Assembly (NCBI GenBank): GCA_037903475.1
Contig: JBAJFG010000019.1
Location: 6,633,001-6,697,000, forward strand
DNA: 64,000 nt
Reading direction: 5' to 3'
Source: Ancylostoma caninum
Taxonomy: Eukaryota > Nematoda > Chromadorea > Rhabditida > Ancylostomatidae
Positions 24,665 through 37,000 of the stretch are shown one piece after another. Position 1 is the stretch's first letter, and every line of letters starts with the position of its first letter. The position numbers and the translations under genes are program-made. Below the pieces are notes generated by a model. That model was not told the origin of the DNA. It did not search any database and was given only the letters and a program-made list of their open reading frames with translations.

Positions 24665-26819
24665 TTTGAGGCATTCACGGGTAAATTTACAGGAGAAGCA
24701 CATGCATACCTTTATTCATACTTGCTTATAATGGATCATGCTTGTGATGTTGTTATTTTAACTCGGCAGAATTAAACAAAAGTAATAATTAAGCACATAC
24801 GAAATCCCTAAAAAAATCGTGCTAACGTAGGTATTCGCGCACATCTTAACTTTGCTGATTTATCCATTCTTCTATTATCAGATTTACATGCTAGCTTTCA
24901 ATTTCCTGCTCGTAGAAGATAACGCTATGTAACATTTATGTAACATTAACATATCACTTTATCGGGTAAAGGCACTCCGATTGATGCAATAAAGTGGTGT
25001 GGCAACCCAGTGAAATTCAAACGCTTTGCATTACAGTCTGATTTACATATTTACCTAACTCTTGCAAGGTAATTTTAAACAACGGTAATGGTCTCAGTCC
25101 TAATCCATCAATATTTCTATTGCTCTCACCAATGCGCCTCATTTTCACCAAGGACGAGTACGTGGGCGGTGGAATCATATTGGACAGCAGGGCGAAGCAA
25201 TGTCATTTCAAAAATTTCACTACCATTATCCTAAAATTTCGTCGATGCTCAACGTTCTTCTATATATTTCTAGTCTACTTGGTTGCATATAATCGCATAA
25301 AATAAAATGAGGTCAAATGAGGTTTTTTTCTACCAAGGTCAGCTGTATGATTTCGTGTTTGTGGATTTGCCTCTACATACGTACAACTACAAGCCACATA
25401 TTTATGTACGTATTCTTCATTGCTAAGCTTTGAAGAATAACCCTCCGGAGTTTTAATCATAACACTCTCATAGTTACGTACTCAAAAACTTTGAACATCT
25501 GATTTCCTACACAGGTTTGGCCGACAATTGAACGCCAACACGTTGTGATTATACATATGTACATTTTGACACTGCACGTAGTGCAAACTCAGTATAGCTG
25601 CCATAGTGGGTAACCTATAGCACAATGGAACAGTCTTCACATGCGAAAGGTCAATACTACACATTCGGTTCAAATAAAATTAACAATTCTGCTGCTTCAG
25701 CCCACCTGCTGACTTTTTAATTTTTGGTGCAACTTTTGCCGAGGAATACCAGATGACACCTAAACATTATCCTTCGTTGAGGTGACCCTCTTATTTCTGT
25801 GCTCTAGGTTTTTACATGGCGAAAATTTCCGAAACGAGCCATATTTGTTTGTGAAAGCACAGCTTTCGTGCTGGCCTGTTGGCTCCTGTTTTTGAATTTG
25901 CCGATGTCGCATAAGAATTCTTATTTTCTCTCTGTTCATTGAGTCATTGTCGGGAAAACTAAATATTCATTGTCATTTGTCGAGAACATTTCGTTTTGTT
26001 TTCGTTCTCAACAACAGCTAGCAGATGATCTGCTGCGCCGCATCGGTGGTGCGCTGCGCCAGGCCAGACAGCGGTATTCTGTGATGCAAGAGTGATTGAC
26101 CGAAATAAATCAATTTACAAAATGGATGCGGCCCTCAATTACAGCTACATTTGTAAGAAAGATTGAGGCAAAGGGAGATGGAAGAAGTTAAGGAAAGCGC
26201 AGGATTTTCGAAGAAAATGGATTCTTCCAAGCAGAAAAATGAAAACCAAGGAAAAAAAAACTTTGAAGAAGTGAAATTACGTTGCATATAATTCGCGATA
26301 AGTGGGAGACCAATGGCTTGTGCAGTGCCTGCCAAGATGCAACAGATCGAGTGCGCTCCGAAGTTTGTAATTCCAAGCGCTTTGGTAACAGCTGGAAAAA
26401 AAGGAAATGGAGCATGTATTCTAACTTTCTTGTCATTTCAAAGATCATTTGCGGTCATTTTGGTGATGCCACTATTGCGTGATGTGATAGGCTACGTAAT
26501 AAAATCTATAAAATTAAACTGTCCAAATTTGTTCTATTATTACACACTATGTTGAATTTGCTATCGTTCCTTAATTATGCTGCAATCTATGATTATATTA
26601 TTATTACCTATTCCTATGATCTCGAACAGTTCAGTGATAGCATCATCTCGGAGCAGAATTTTTTCGCTAAGCACGGCTGAAACTAACACCAAATTCACCA
26701 TGCGAAAAATGCGATAGGACACTGAAGTATATCAGAAATCGAATCCCTCTATACTGATGGCACAAACAGAAATTGAAGCTGTGAAAAACGGTGATTGTGA
26801 AAGGAAGGCCTTCACTGGA
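24665..26819. other. Unit B intergenic
   Basis: This aligns with A from about 7727 to 10330, lacking the A segment at about 8496-8868. No gene is recognised. The minus-strand frames at 26135-26448 reflect similar frames at 9556-9798 in A but show no family signature. Confidence 0.4.
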
Positions 26820-27240
26820 TTACGGCCAGGAATCCCTAGGACTTGACGGATCTGCAGCGTAGACAGGATGCAGACTTTCTGAACAAGTGAACATCTTTAT
26901 TTCCTCCTTTAGCTCTTGTATAGGCTGAGTTTGTATCAAGCGAGGTTTCGATGTCCTAGTGTCAAAATGCTGGTCATTGACAATACGTTGGAAGATCACC
27001 TGCAGCATGCACATGTTGAATACACACAAATTCTTCCAACCCGTTCCAATCACTAGATTGTGGTCTTGGGAGATCCTAGAAAGAGAGCATACCACATCAT
27101 GATCAGCATCCACGAGCGTGTCGGCAATTTTACTCATGAAATTCATTTGACTGTAACCGTAGTTCAGACTGATAACGAGAATCCTGTGGGAATTGCATGT
27201 TTCTGCTAGTAGGACCAGTGGTAAAATACATAACAAGCAT
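26820..27240 (-). pseudogene. UDP-glucuronosyltransferase N-terminal fragment, copy B (broken start)
   Basis: This is homologous to A 10330-10695. Exon 1 (about 27240-27093) encodes the leader and the HRILVISLNYGYSQMNFM segment. A 93-bp intron (27092-27000, GTATGC...CTGCAG) leads to exon 2 from 26999, which continues VIFQRIVNDQHFDTRTSKP and RLIQTQPIQELKEEIKMF. Exon 2 is open here, unlike in A. However, a 4-bp insertion after the initiator ATG (27238-27240) puts that ATG out of frame with the leader. The remaining catalytic exons are absent. I infer that both copies are non-functional but carry different lesions. Confidence 0.7.
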
Positions 27241-27311
27241 TTACTCTGGAATAGGAATGCAATTCCTACTGTCACTGAAAATCTACTATAATAAGTCGCA
27301 GACCCCCCCCC

Positions 27312-27535
27312 CATCGTCACGTGGGTGGGTGGGGCGAGAAACTGTGATTGGTTGCCTCACCCACCTTGCCCGCAGGCGGATCAAAGCAATGTCGATGGTG
27401 GATCTATGTACGCCATATGGGTTGCAAAAAAGTCATGCCATTGGAGCACGATGGCTTTTTGAGTGCAGCAACTTGGAGGCATGACTGCCGAAATAGCGAC
27501 TTTTTTTGCTTTTAGCATGAAGTGATTCGTGTCAT
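27312..27535. other. Unusually conserved block between the two units (copy B)
   Basis: This is the B counterpart of A 10732-10955, with two substitutions over about 220 bp. The GC-box position reads GGGTGGGGC here. The CCAAT-type GATTGGTTG is unchanged. Confidence 0.4.
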
Positions 27536-28881
27536 ACGTGTAATTTCACTGGAAATAAAAATAGGCTAATGTCTGCAAAGGTCTCCATTTTGTATTTCTA
27601 TGAGGATTTCACAATTCAACTAGAAGAAAGTTCCTAATTTAACGTATTTGCGCGCAGCGGTCACTGTACTCCGTAAGACTGAGGTCTAGATGAGTAGAAT
27701 TGAAGACTGGGGGGGGGGTCCTTTCTCATAAAAATGAAACATCACTCGTGGTACAGCAAAGCCACAAGATATTTGGGTTCTTAAGAAAAAAGGTTTTGCT
27801 GAGGATTGTTTTCCAGCCTCGCAGCAGCAAACAGAGTCACCGCAAAGGATTAGTTCCTACGTAGGATTTATCAAAAAAATTTATTTGTATCTTCATAAGA
27901 AGATTTGAAGCACACAAATTCGCAGAAAATCAAAATCGCGGCGAAGCTGTGCTTCGGCTCGGGGTTTATATCTTTTAGGAGGCCCAAAAGGCCGTTTAAC
28001 CCAAAAGTAACGGCGCGATATAATATAATGCATACAGTGCTGACAAAAAAACACCTTTTGAACGTCTGTTCATAACTTCTTTCTACTTGAAGCCTGGAAT
28101 TTCTAATTATGGCAAGTAACTCACTGCCGATGTGTGGAGCTACTTACATCCCCTTTGCGCTAGCAAATTTTCATAACAAAAATTTTCTCACAGAAGAAGG
28201 TCAGAATTCATAATTTCGCACTTCTCACATTGAACTGCTATGACTTCCAGTAGTCGAATTTTCGCTAGAATCAAACTTTTCCCAGCGGATGGGTTCATAT
28301 CTGTTAGAATTTTTGGGACCTGACATCCTGACAGCTCTAGAGCTCAGTCGACGTTTTTTTTGAAAATGAGCTCTTTCGGTGGTTTTAGCCACCATCCGTT
28401 CCAGATTCTGAAGTCAGACACACCTTCACCAGTGCTGCATACACAACAGCTTTCAAATTTAACATTTTTATATTTAGGTGGTGAAAGAAACGTCTATAAA
28501 AAGGTCTTTGCTTTTCTTAAGAAGACTTGGCTGCTGGAATGTCTGGGTCAAGTATGAAGAGCTATGGGGGCCCAAAGTGAACAACAACAGACACTTGCAA
28601 AAAGTTGTAAGCCTATGTGTTCAACTCTCCAGATTCGGCGTTCAGCATAAGGAATATGATTTTTAAAACACTTAATTCAAGTCATGCCAACCGAGTTCGG
28701 CTTCACCCACCTCATATACCTTAGTCCTCTGAGATTCGCTGAAGCTCCTGGCAGTTCTGCAAGGCATACTTTACCTAAACTTGATGGTAGCTACCGCTTT
28801 GTGGTGTTTTCTTAGAAAACTATAAATGTTCTTGCAGGTAACAACTCCCAAACCCATAATCTATTTCCTCCCAAAATAGAA
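27536..28881. other. Unit B intergenic
   Basis: This aligns with A 10956-13268 minus the mariner. The intact single TA at the mariner target is near 28020. No gene is recognised. Confidence 0.45.
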
Positions 28882-29019
28882 ATGCAAGACTTGAAACCGA
28901 TAATGTGCACCACAGTTGGCTGTGGGTCCGGCTTGGATATCTGGAACGATTGGGCATCGTGCGTGTACCAGCACAAGCTGTCTTTTTCAGCTCGAGCTCG
29001 AGCACGATGCAGAATATGA
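28882..29019 (+). pseudogene. Decayed cysteine-rich (TIL-like) exon, copy B
   Basis: The frame is open for about 45 codons and includes IMCTTVGCGSGLDIWNDWAS. The Cys that precedes ASCE in copy A is Trp here, so a conserved disulphide position is lost, while the stops seen in A are absent. The two copies are decaying differently. The TIL-domain assignment is tentative. Confidence 0.35.
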
Positions 29020-29788
29020 CTCTTTTCAAAACAGGGCCGTTAGATCCAAAATTTCTAGAACTGCCAAAGGAGGTCAATTTCAAAGTGACTTCAACTGAGC
29101 TCCAGAGATGTCAGGAATCCATTGAAATTCTGTTGTATATGAATCCATTTGTTGGAAGATCGATATTGGTTAAAGTTTCATCACTGAAAGTCGCACAGAA
29201 GTTGATTATGAGTAGTGCGTAATCAACGATTTCGAAGTTTTCGATTAAGAGTTTCTTTCATACAAAAATCTACAAGCGCAAGTGGATATTAGTAGCTCCA
29301 TGCATGCGCAGTGAGCAGCTGCATTGCTTGCTGAGAAGATTTATGAACAAAATTTCAAAAGATGATTTTATAGGTCAGTACTCTATAAATATTGTATGAA
29401 AACTGGCTGGAGAAGTGTACGAGCCTAGCTCAACAGATCGGATTGGAAAACTCATGAAAAATGACTTCCCTCACTTGGAATGTTCGAAAAGAGAATGTGT
29501 CAGAGATTAGGAACTGCTCCAACATATTAGTTCATACAGTAAAAGAAGCGATGTCAAAATGAGCAAGTCGGCAATGCATCGAAGCGCAAAGAAAATGTTC
29601 GATGTTAGGATAGCATAGACGATTTTGCTTCACATCTTAGGCTCCTACATATGTACATCTAAAAAAATTCAAAAGCTTGAAGCTAAACAGCTATGCCTAA
29701 TGTACTAGTGCTCGATTATAAACATGTCCAACAATATTCAATAAACACATATGAAGAGCACTGTCCTGCTGAAACCGCGCCCATATAG

Positions 29789-29792
29789 AAGG
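29789..29792. repeat. Target-site duplication, left (AAGG)
   Basis: AAGG abuts the 5' LTR and is repeated directly after the 3' LTR (39264-39267). Unit A shows the single unoccupied version (AGAAAGCAAGG, about 14171-14181). Confidence 0.9.
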
Positions 29793-29973
29793 TGTAACGC
29801 CCTTACTTTCTTGGCTTAGGCCACGCCCCCAGAGAAAAGGGCGCTCGCAGTTGACTCGCCTGTACTCGCTTGTACTCGCATGTATTTGTAAAATACGTTT
29901 AGAATAAAACGTGAACACGAATCTATGTAAGTTGTATCTACCTGAAAGAACTCCTAAGACCTAAAACGTTACA
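29793..29973 (+). repeat. 5' LTR
   Basis: It is 181 bp with TG...CA ends. It contains a short tandem GTACTCGC repeat (about 29869-29885) and AATAAAA (about 29902), a likely polyadenylation signal. It is identical to 39083-39263 by eye. Confidence 0.95.
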
Positions 29974-29987
29974 TGGAGGTCCCGGGT
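29974..29987 (+). other. Primer-binding site
   Basis: TGGAGGTCCCGGGT starts at the first base after the 5' LTR. TGG pairs with a tRNA CCA end. The matching tRNA 3' end would read ACCCGGGACCTCCA; I have not identified the isoacceptor. Confidence 0.75.
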
Positions 29988-31020
29988 AAAGGTCGATTAC
30001 AACGAAATACGTTTACGAAGGTAAAATTGACAAAAATCGAAATACGAGTGTTAAGTTGTCTCAAGATATGAAAGTGGCGCATAGGTGTGCGGACACACCA
30101 TAATTAGAAGAGTGAAACTAAACTATGTTGCGAGTAAATCCAAATACGAAAACTACGTCGCCAGTTTCTTTTTGCGCTGGAGCTCTCCTCTTTTCTATTT
30201 GATGTTTTTCTGAAGTTTATTGAGAAATGCCGTGTTCTTTCGTACTTTGATGCTGTAACATAATCGTTGAATGATTTTTATGACGTCTTCCATGATGTGT
30301 AGATCCAAACTTCGCCAGGATAATACGAACTTCACGATTCTCAAGTAAAGGCCAAGGAATTACAGGTAATGCATCGATATATTGATTATTGCTGATATTA
30401 TTGTGTCCGCCTATGCCACTATTTGCACGTGCCTACATTTGTTATGGATCCAATATGTGTACGGAAACAGAATTCGCGCACATTTTAGCTAACTTTTCTT
30501 ACTGTAGCTGCAGATACAGTAGGAACCCATTCCGCAAGCTAAAGTGCAACGTACAAAAGAGCTCGTACGATTCTCAGAAGATGGTACTGAGAGATTCAAA
30601 AAGTTCAGAGGTACTTTTCTTTCACATCGCCAGCAGATAAAGGCTCAATCGCAAACATGGGCACTGTAACCATAAAAACCCTGGCAAAAAAAAAACTGTC
30701 GGCAGCTGCGCGATTCCTTTCACAGAGTCCAACAAAGATGAGTGAGAAAAGCTTTGAATTCCAATCATGAATACGAAAATGATCAAGTACATTCCCAATA
30801 CGACCGCCTCCGTTGGTTTTCATTCGCACGAAGACCTTCTGAAGGACAGTCTTCAGCTCTCTATTTTCACTTCTCCGTCTCGATCATTTCGTCTTCACCA
30901 AATTTGCCAAGTACTCCGAATAGCGGTAGAGCAGCACGCTTATTACGTCGAAATCTTGCAAAAGACGCGAGATATCTTTTGTTAGAAGTAAAGTCCCGTT
31001 TATCTCAACTCTCTGGTAAA
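29988..31020 (+). promoter_or_regulatory. Retroelement leader with candidate leader intron
   Basis: This untranslated leader of about 1 kb contains several short ATG frames. A good donor (CAG/GTAATG, intron start 30366) and a nematode-type acceptor (TTTTCTTACTGTAG, ending 30507) could define a 142-bp leader intron. The polyprotein frame is open upstream to 30742, but that part has no Gag-like content, so I take the ATG at 31021 as the start. Confidence 0.4.
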
Positions 31021-34000
31021 ATGGGAGACGCCGACGAGGGCAGCGACAATCGAGTGCATGTGTCTGTTAATTTGAACGACTTTTTCCTCCCAGCGCTACA
31101 GTCGTGGCCTGTTTACAATGGCTCGAACATGCCCGTTGTCAAATTCGTACGCGAATTGAATGAGAAGGCAACAGCAGCTGGTTATACGGAGGAACGCCTA
31201 GCAAGAATGCTTCCTCTACAGCTGTCCGGAGCCGCGAAAATAAAGTACGACGCCTATGACGAGAAAACGAAACAAGACTATAGGAAAGTTGTAGATGCCC
31301 TCAAACGAGACTTTCGCACCAAAAACTATATCGAAATAGCGAAATCAAAACTACATCACGTAAAACAAGAGCCCGACGAGGACGTTGTTGTCTTTGGCCA
31401 GAGGGTTAAAGATTTGGTGGAAGATGCCTATAGTGACAGCTCAGCTGCTACTATCGAGGAAATCAAATGCGAAACTTTTATAAGAGGTCTTTCTACAGAA
31501 TTACGGATTGCGGTAATGAAAAAACGCGAAAGCACGCATAACTTCCAAGACATTTTGAAGCTCGCAGAGAAACAGCAAGATATTCTTGAGATCACGAGGC
31601 GAGAAAAAGAACATAGCGACAAACAAATGATAAACGCGATTACGAATGCGGTCAAAAAGATAACTTTGTCGGGCAATAACGGACAAAACCATAGCGCTCA
31701 AAGGAGTAACTGGCGTGCACGAAGTAGCTCCAGTCACAGAAATTTTGGCTACCAGAGAAACTTTCAGCCTTACAACACGCAATATCGATGTCCATGCGCA
31801 TCTCACTTTAAATCTCGAGGCAATTTCTACTGGAGACCGCGCCCGAGTACTCATCAAAATCGCTATTTCGATAAAACCACGTGCAAAAATACGAATTATC
31901 ATTTCGGAAATCGTTCACCGTACCGTAATAACGCGAAATTTTCAAATTTTTCCACGAACATCAACAGAAACAACTTCCAAAGAGGTGGTTGGCGATCAGC
32001 TCGACGAGGGAAGCAAGTGCAATTTCGCGACAGACTGCGATCAAGAAGTCCAACGCCAGCACGTGGTCAAAGCAGCAGGATAGCATCAGTATTTACTCAG
32101 GTACCCACTTTATTTCTAGCTCTATCTGTGCTTTTGCTATCTGGTTTTGCCGATGGTGCTAATGCTCAGTATAAGCTTTGTGGTAACGGTAAATCTGGTC
32201 TTCCTGTTGCTTTCCCATCCTTGTTGAACTGCTCGATTCCTAAACAAAACGGAAACATTCTAATTGCATATGGAGAAGTGTACGTCCAGAATTTTGAACT
32301 CGAGAAATTTCCTGCAGCTCATTGCTTCAAGAAAACACGCACTATTTGTACCAGCTCATTCCTTCATCTCACTCTCAATGTTGACTCTGACAATGTTATC
32401 ACCGAATCTGTGCCATCTGATACATGTAGATCCATGTTCAAGGATCGAAAGCTCAATAACATGACGCTGAGAAAACGTCATGATCGTCTCTACGATACTA
32501 ATAACGAAATTAACTACAGTTACCCTTTCATTGGTAAAAGGTGTACTACTTCTTCGAATATTTTTCTTGAAATTGGAGAAATTGCGACTATTGATGGCAC
32601 TAGCCTCATCTCAAATTTAGGAGATCTAGGCTCCTGCAGTATTTCGAAAAATGAGTGCTTCAACAAACACGGTGTCTTTATTTGGAAATCATCTAGAAAT
32701 AAGACGCAGTATTGCAAATATGTGAAAAATGGTGCATCGAAGATGTATGTTACGTCGAAACATGTTTTGAGTGAAGAACTTCAAGCGGTTTTTCATTTTG
32801 ACACTCAACCGATTCCTGCCAAGTTGAAAACAAAATGGTGCATCCCAGAAAGGGCAGAAAAAATGGTTAACGGTGTTTTTATCAATTTTCCTGACGTGAA
32901 AAATTATGCTCAATTCACTTCAATTCGAGACTTCGTTAACAAATCGAAGACCCATTTTCACCATAGTTCGAGTTTTCGCGAAATGGTCCGAAAGTTTGTT
33001 GACAAGCCCAACGAGGCACGTGTGAGTAGCCCCTCACTTCGCACAATTGATTTTCTGGGAAGGAGAATTCGAAAACGATCTCTTGATGAAGAAAATAACT
33101 ACGAATTGAATGTACGTTCCCAATTCTTATCCGTGGAGTTACAGAATCAAATCAACGCCGATTTTCGCTACCTGTGGAACAAAATTTGTTATCTTATGAA
33201 TAATAACATCCTTCTTTTAAGAGCAATTTCAAAAACCGATCCTTCCGCTGCTGCAAGAATTCTATTGCACCAAGATAATATAAGTGCTAGTCTTGCAGGC
33301 GACGCTCTAATGGTTACAACCTGTAAAAGTGTTACTATAGATAAAATCTACTACGATAATCGGTATGGCAGTAAGTGCTACGCAAATACTCCAGTTCTTG
33401 TGAACAATCACATAATGTTCATAAAGCCTGGAGAAGAGCGCGAACTTATGACGAAAAGTTTAGAAATCGATTGCGCACACGCTCCTACTACGGTACACAA
33501 AGTCGGTAATAAGTGGAGAACAGGTGGTGGAGATATTCATGTACTCGAAGTGAATAACAATTTGCCTTATAGACAATATAGCGAAATTATATTCAATAGC
33601 GCACCGATTTTTCACTCCGAAATTGCGTCTTTGAAAACGATCTCGGAACTGTTGAGTAAGAAAACCGATTCCGCCACTGCGCTTGTAACAGCATTAAATA
33701 TCTCATCATCAGATTCGTTAAATTTACAACTCGATCAAATATCTGATGAAACAGGAAGATTTTTGCATTCTGTTGAACAAAACGCGAAAGAAATTATTAG
33801 TGCCGGAGGTGAAGCTATACTAGAGTCGATAACGCACTATCTTTACATCGTGATTCCCGTAATTTTATTCATTGTTCTTCCTCTATTTTGTGTAGCCTTG
33901 GCAATATGGTTGAAATTCTCAACATTCGGCCAACTTCTTTGCTGTTGCTGTTCTTTGAGAAAACCATCGCGCGACCCACGATCGCGAAATAACGTAAACA

Positions 34001-37000
34001 CTATTGAACTTAAAGAAATTCTACCACCTTCCGACACTGCCCGCGCTAACCGCGACACCGCGCAAACGCACGATGCCGACGATAACGAAAACAGCGACGC
34101 CGAAGAAAACGACAACACCGCGCGCACAAAGATAGGTCCGCGCGTGGCAACAACGAAATTTTTGACGTACGTACCCATTGTGATTGGACTCGTCCACGCA
34201 GTTAAAGCAGAAAAAGCTATGCCATCAATTGTGCTAGCAAAATGCGATGATCACAATACGTTAGCGTTAGTGGACACCGGCAGTTCGCTGACATTTATCA
34301 ACGAAACAACATTTTCTTCATTGCGAAAACCCCGTGAGAAAACGCAAACGGCACCAGGTTTAGCTGCAAATGGAAGTGAGATCCCATTCACTGGTTCAGT
34401 AAAATTGGAAATAACGTTAGGTAAAATACGAAAACCGTACAGAGCGTTGATAGCGAGTGACAAAAACTGCCCAGCTCCACTTACTATTGGCACTAATTTC
34501 CTAGCAGAATTAGAACTACCCATATGCTTTGACTTCGTTAGCAAATCAATAGCGTTTGGTTACGAAAGCTTACCAATGCTCCCAAATTACAAACTCGATG
34601 ACGATTTCTGCATTTACACAGTACGACTCGAAAATGACGTAATATTACCACCAAGATCCGATAACTTTGTTATTGCTCTTATTGAAGGAAGTTTCCCACA
34701 TGATATTGAAGTAATTGCGGAAGACTCGTCAAATAATCTTCTACCAGATGGAATTTTCGTTGGTAAAACGCTATTCCTCCCAGGAAAAGACTGTCGATTT
34801 CCTATCCGTATTTTTAACGCGAATTCTTCAAGTGTTCGTTTATATAAAAATCAGCATATAGCAAACGCGCAAGTCGTTTCTCATACGTGCAAAAGAAGTG
34901 TTGTGTTTTCCGTGTATGAAAACAATTTAGAAAGCGATCAAATCGCGAAGAACTCTAAGGAAATAAGTGATGCGGTAAATTACGTGCCTCAAGAAATAGA
35001 TTTATATGATCCTACACCACCACATACGAACAAAAATTTGTGCGATCAAATTGATTTTTCAAAGTCAGACTTAAACGAAAACCAGAAATCCGTCATTTGT
35101 CATCTTGTAAACGATTTTCGAGATATTTTTCTTGGAAGCGACAATAAACCAGGACGATATACTGGTAATATTCGTCATACGATTGATCTTGTCGATAACG
35201 CCGAGATTCCAAAACAACGTCTGCATAGAGTACCTTTGCAACAACGCGAAGAAATTGCAAAACAAATCCAAGAAATGTTGAAACAACGAATCATCGAGCC
35301 AAGCTCCTCTCCTTTTTGCGCACCCATAGTGCTGGTGAAGAAAAAAGATGGAACATGGAGATTTGTGGTAGATTACCGACGATTAAATGCGATAACAAAA
35401 TCCGAAACATATATTATACCCAATATTCAAGAGATTCTCGACATTGCTTGCGGCAAAACATTCTACACTACGTTAGATTTTAAATCCGGTTTTTATCAAA
35501 TACCTGTCGAAGAATCTCATCGCGAGCGAACAGCTTTTCAATGCTTTTTAGGTCTGTACCAGTTCATAACTATGCCAATGGGTCTAAAAGGTGCTCCTGG
35601 AACCTTCCAGAAAATAACAAACTCTCTTATTAGAGAGCTTCGAAAATGCACTTTTGCTTACATTGATGATATCGTAACCTGTGCAGACAATTTCGACCAA
35701 CATATACGTGATGTGCGAGAGCTGTTTTCTCGAATTCGTTCATTCGGCATGAAATTACGAATCGATAAATGTGTCTTTGCTGCTAAAGAAGTGGAATATC
35801 TTGGCGTTCTCATCAGCAAAAATGGATCGCGTATCAACCCCAAACGAATTGAAAGTATAACGAAATATCCAATACCGAAAACAGTGTCTGACGTGAAATC
35901 GTTTCTCGGTGCCGCATCCTATTTTCGTAGATACATTCCGAACTTTGCAAAAATAGCGAATCCCCTTACTGGACTAACGAGAAAAAATAAGCGTTTCGTA
36001 TGGAGAATTGAGCAACAAATGGCTTTTGAAGAACTCAAACAAAAGCTAATATCTGCACCAGTTCTGGCAGCACCGCGCATTGGTCAACCATATGAAATTC
36101 ATACTGATGCCTCTACAAAAGCAGTCGCTGGCACGTTGCTGCAAATGAATCCGAAAACAAGTTCGTTACATCCAATAGCATTTGCGAGTCGATGTCTGAA
36201 CAAGCACGAACGAAACTATTCTATTATCGAACTTGAAGCGTTAGCCATTGTCTACAGTCTTACACAATTTCGTCCCTACGTATTTGGTACAAAAGTTACT
36301 ATTCTAACCGATCACTCTCCACTGTGCTCCTTGTTACACCGCACAGATTTAGACGGCAGATTAGCAAAGTATCAAATTGCAATTATGGGGTATGATGCCG
36401 AAATAAAATATCGCCCAGGGAAATTAAATCCAGTCTCCGATGCTTTATCACGACATCATGTCAATCTTCAAGTTAATTCAATCACGAAAACGAATTTACC
36501 GACTATTGACGAAATTCGAAAAGCCCAGAAAAATTCCGTTTATCGCGAAAAAATCGAAAATTTGCGAAATAACGAGCTCAGTTTTCCAAATTTCGCACTA
36601 ATTGACGATCTATTATACCTTTCAAACGGTAAACGACATCGCTTAGTCATAGCCGATAAGTCTATAGCGTTAAAACTTATAGCACATCATCACGAAAATT
36701 TATTAGACGGAGGCCACTTGGGTATTTCGAAAACTTTGGCAAAATTACGCTCGAAGTACTTTTGGCCTAATATGGCAGAAGATGTTAAAAATTTTGTGAA
36801 CTCCTGCGACATTTGCCAAAGAATAAAATCGCCTCCTCAAAATATTCATAGCGAAAAACTTCATCCGTATCCTATTCCAGTACGACCATTTCAACGCGTC
36901 CATTCCGATGTTATAGGGCCTCTAATAACGTGTGACAACGGCTATAGTTACGTTCTGATACACACATGCGCGTTTACAAAATACGTTGTATGCACTCCTA

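Noticed and set aside
30742..31020. Upstream start of the polyprotein at 30742
   Set aside because: The extra 93 codons show no Gag character, lie within the leader and are likely chance read-through; MGDADEG at 31021 begins a typical Gag.
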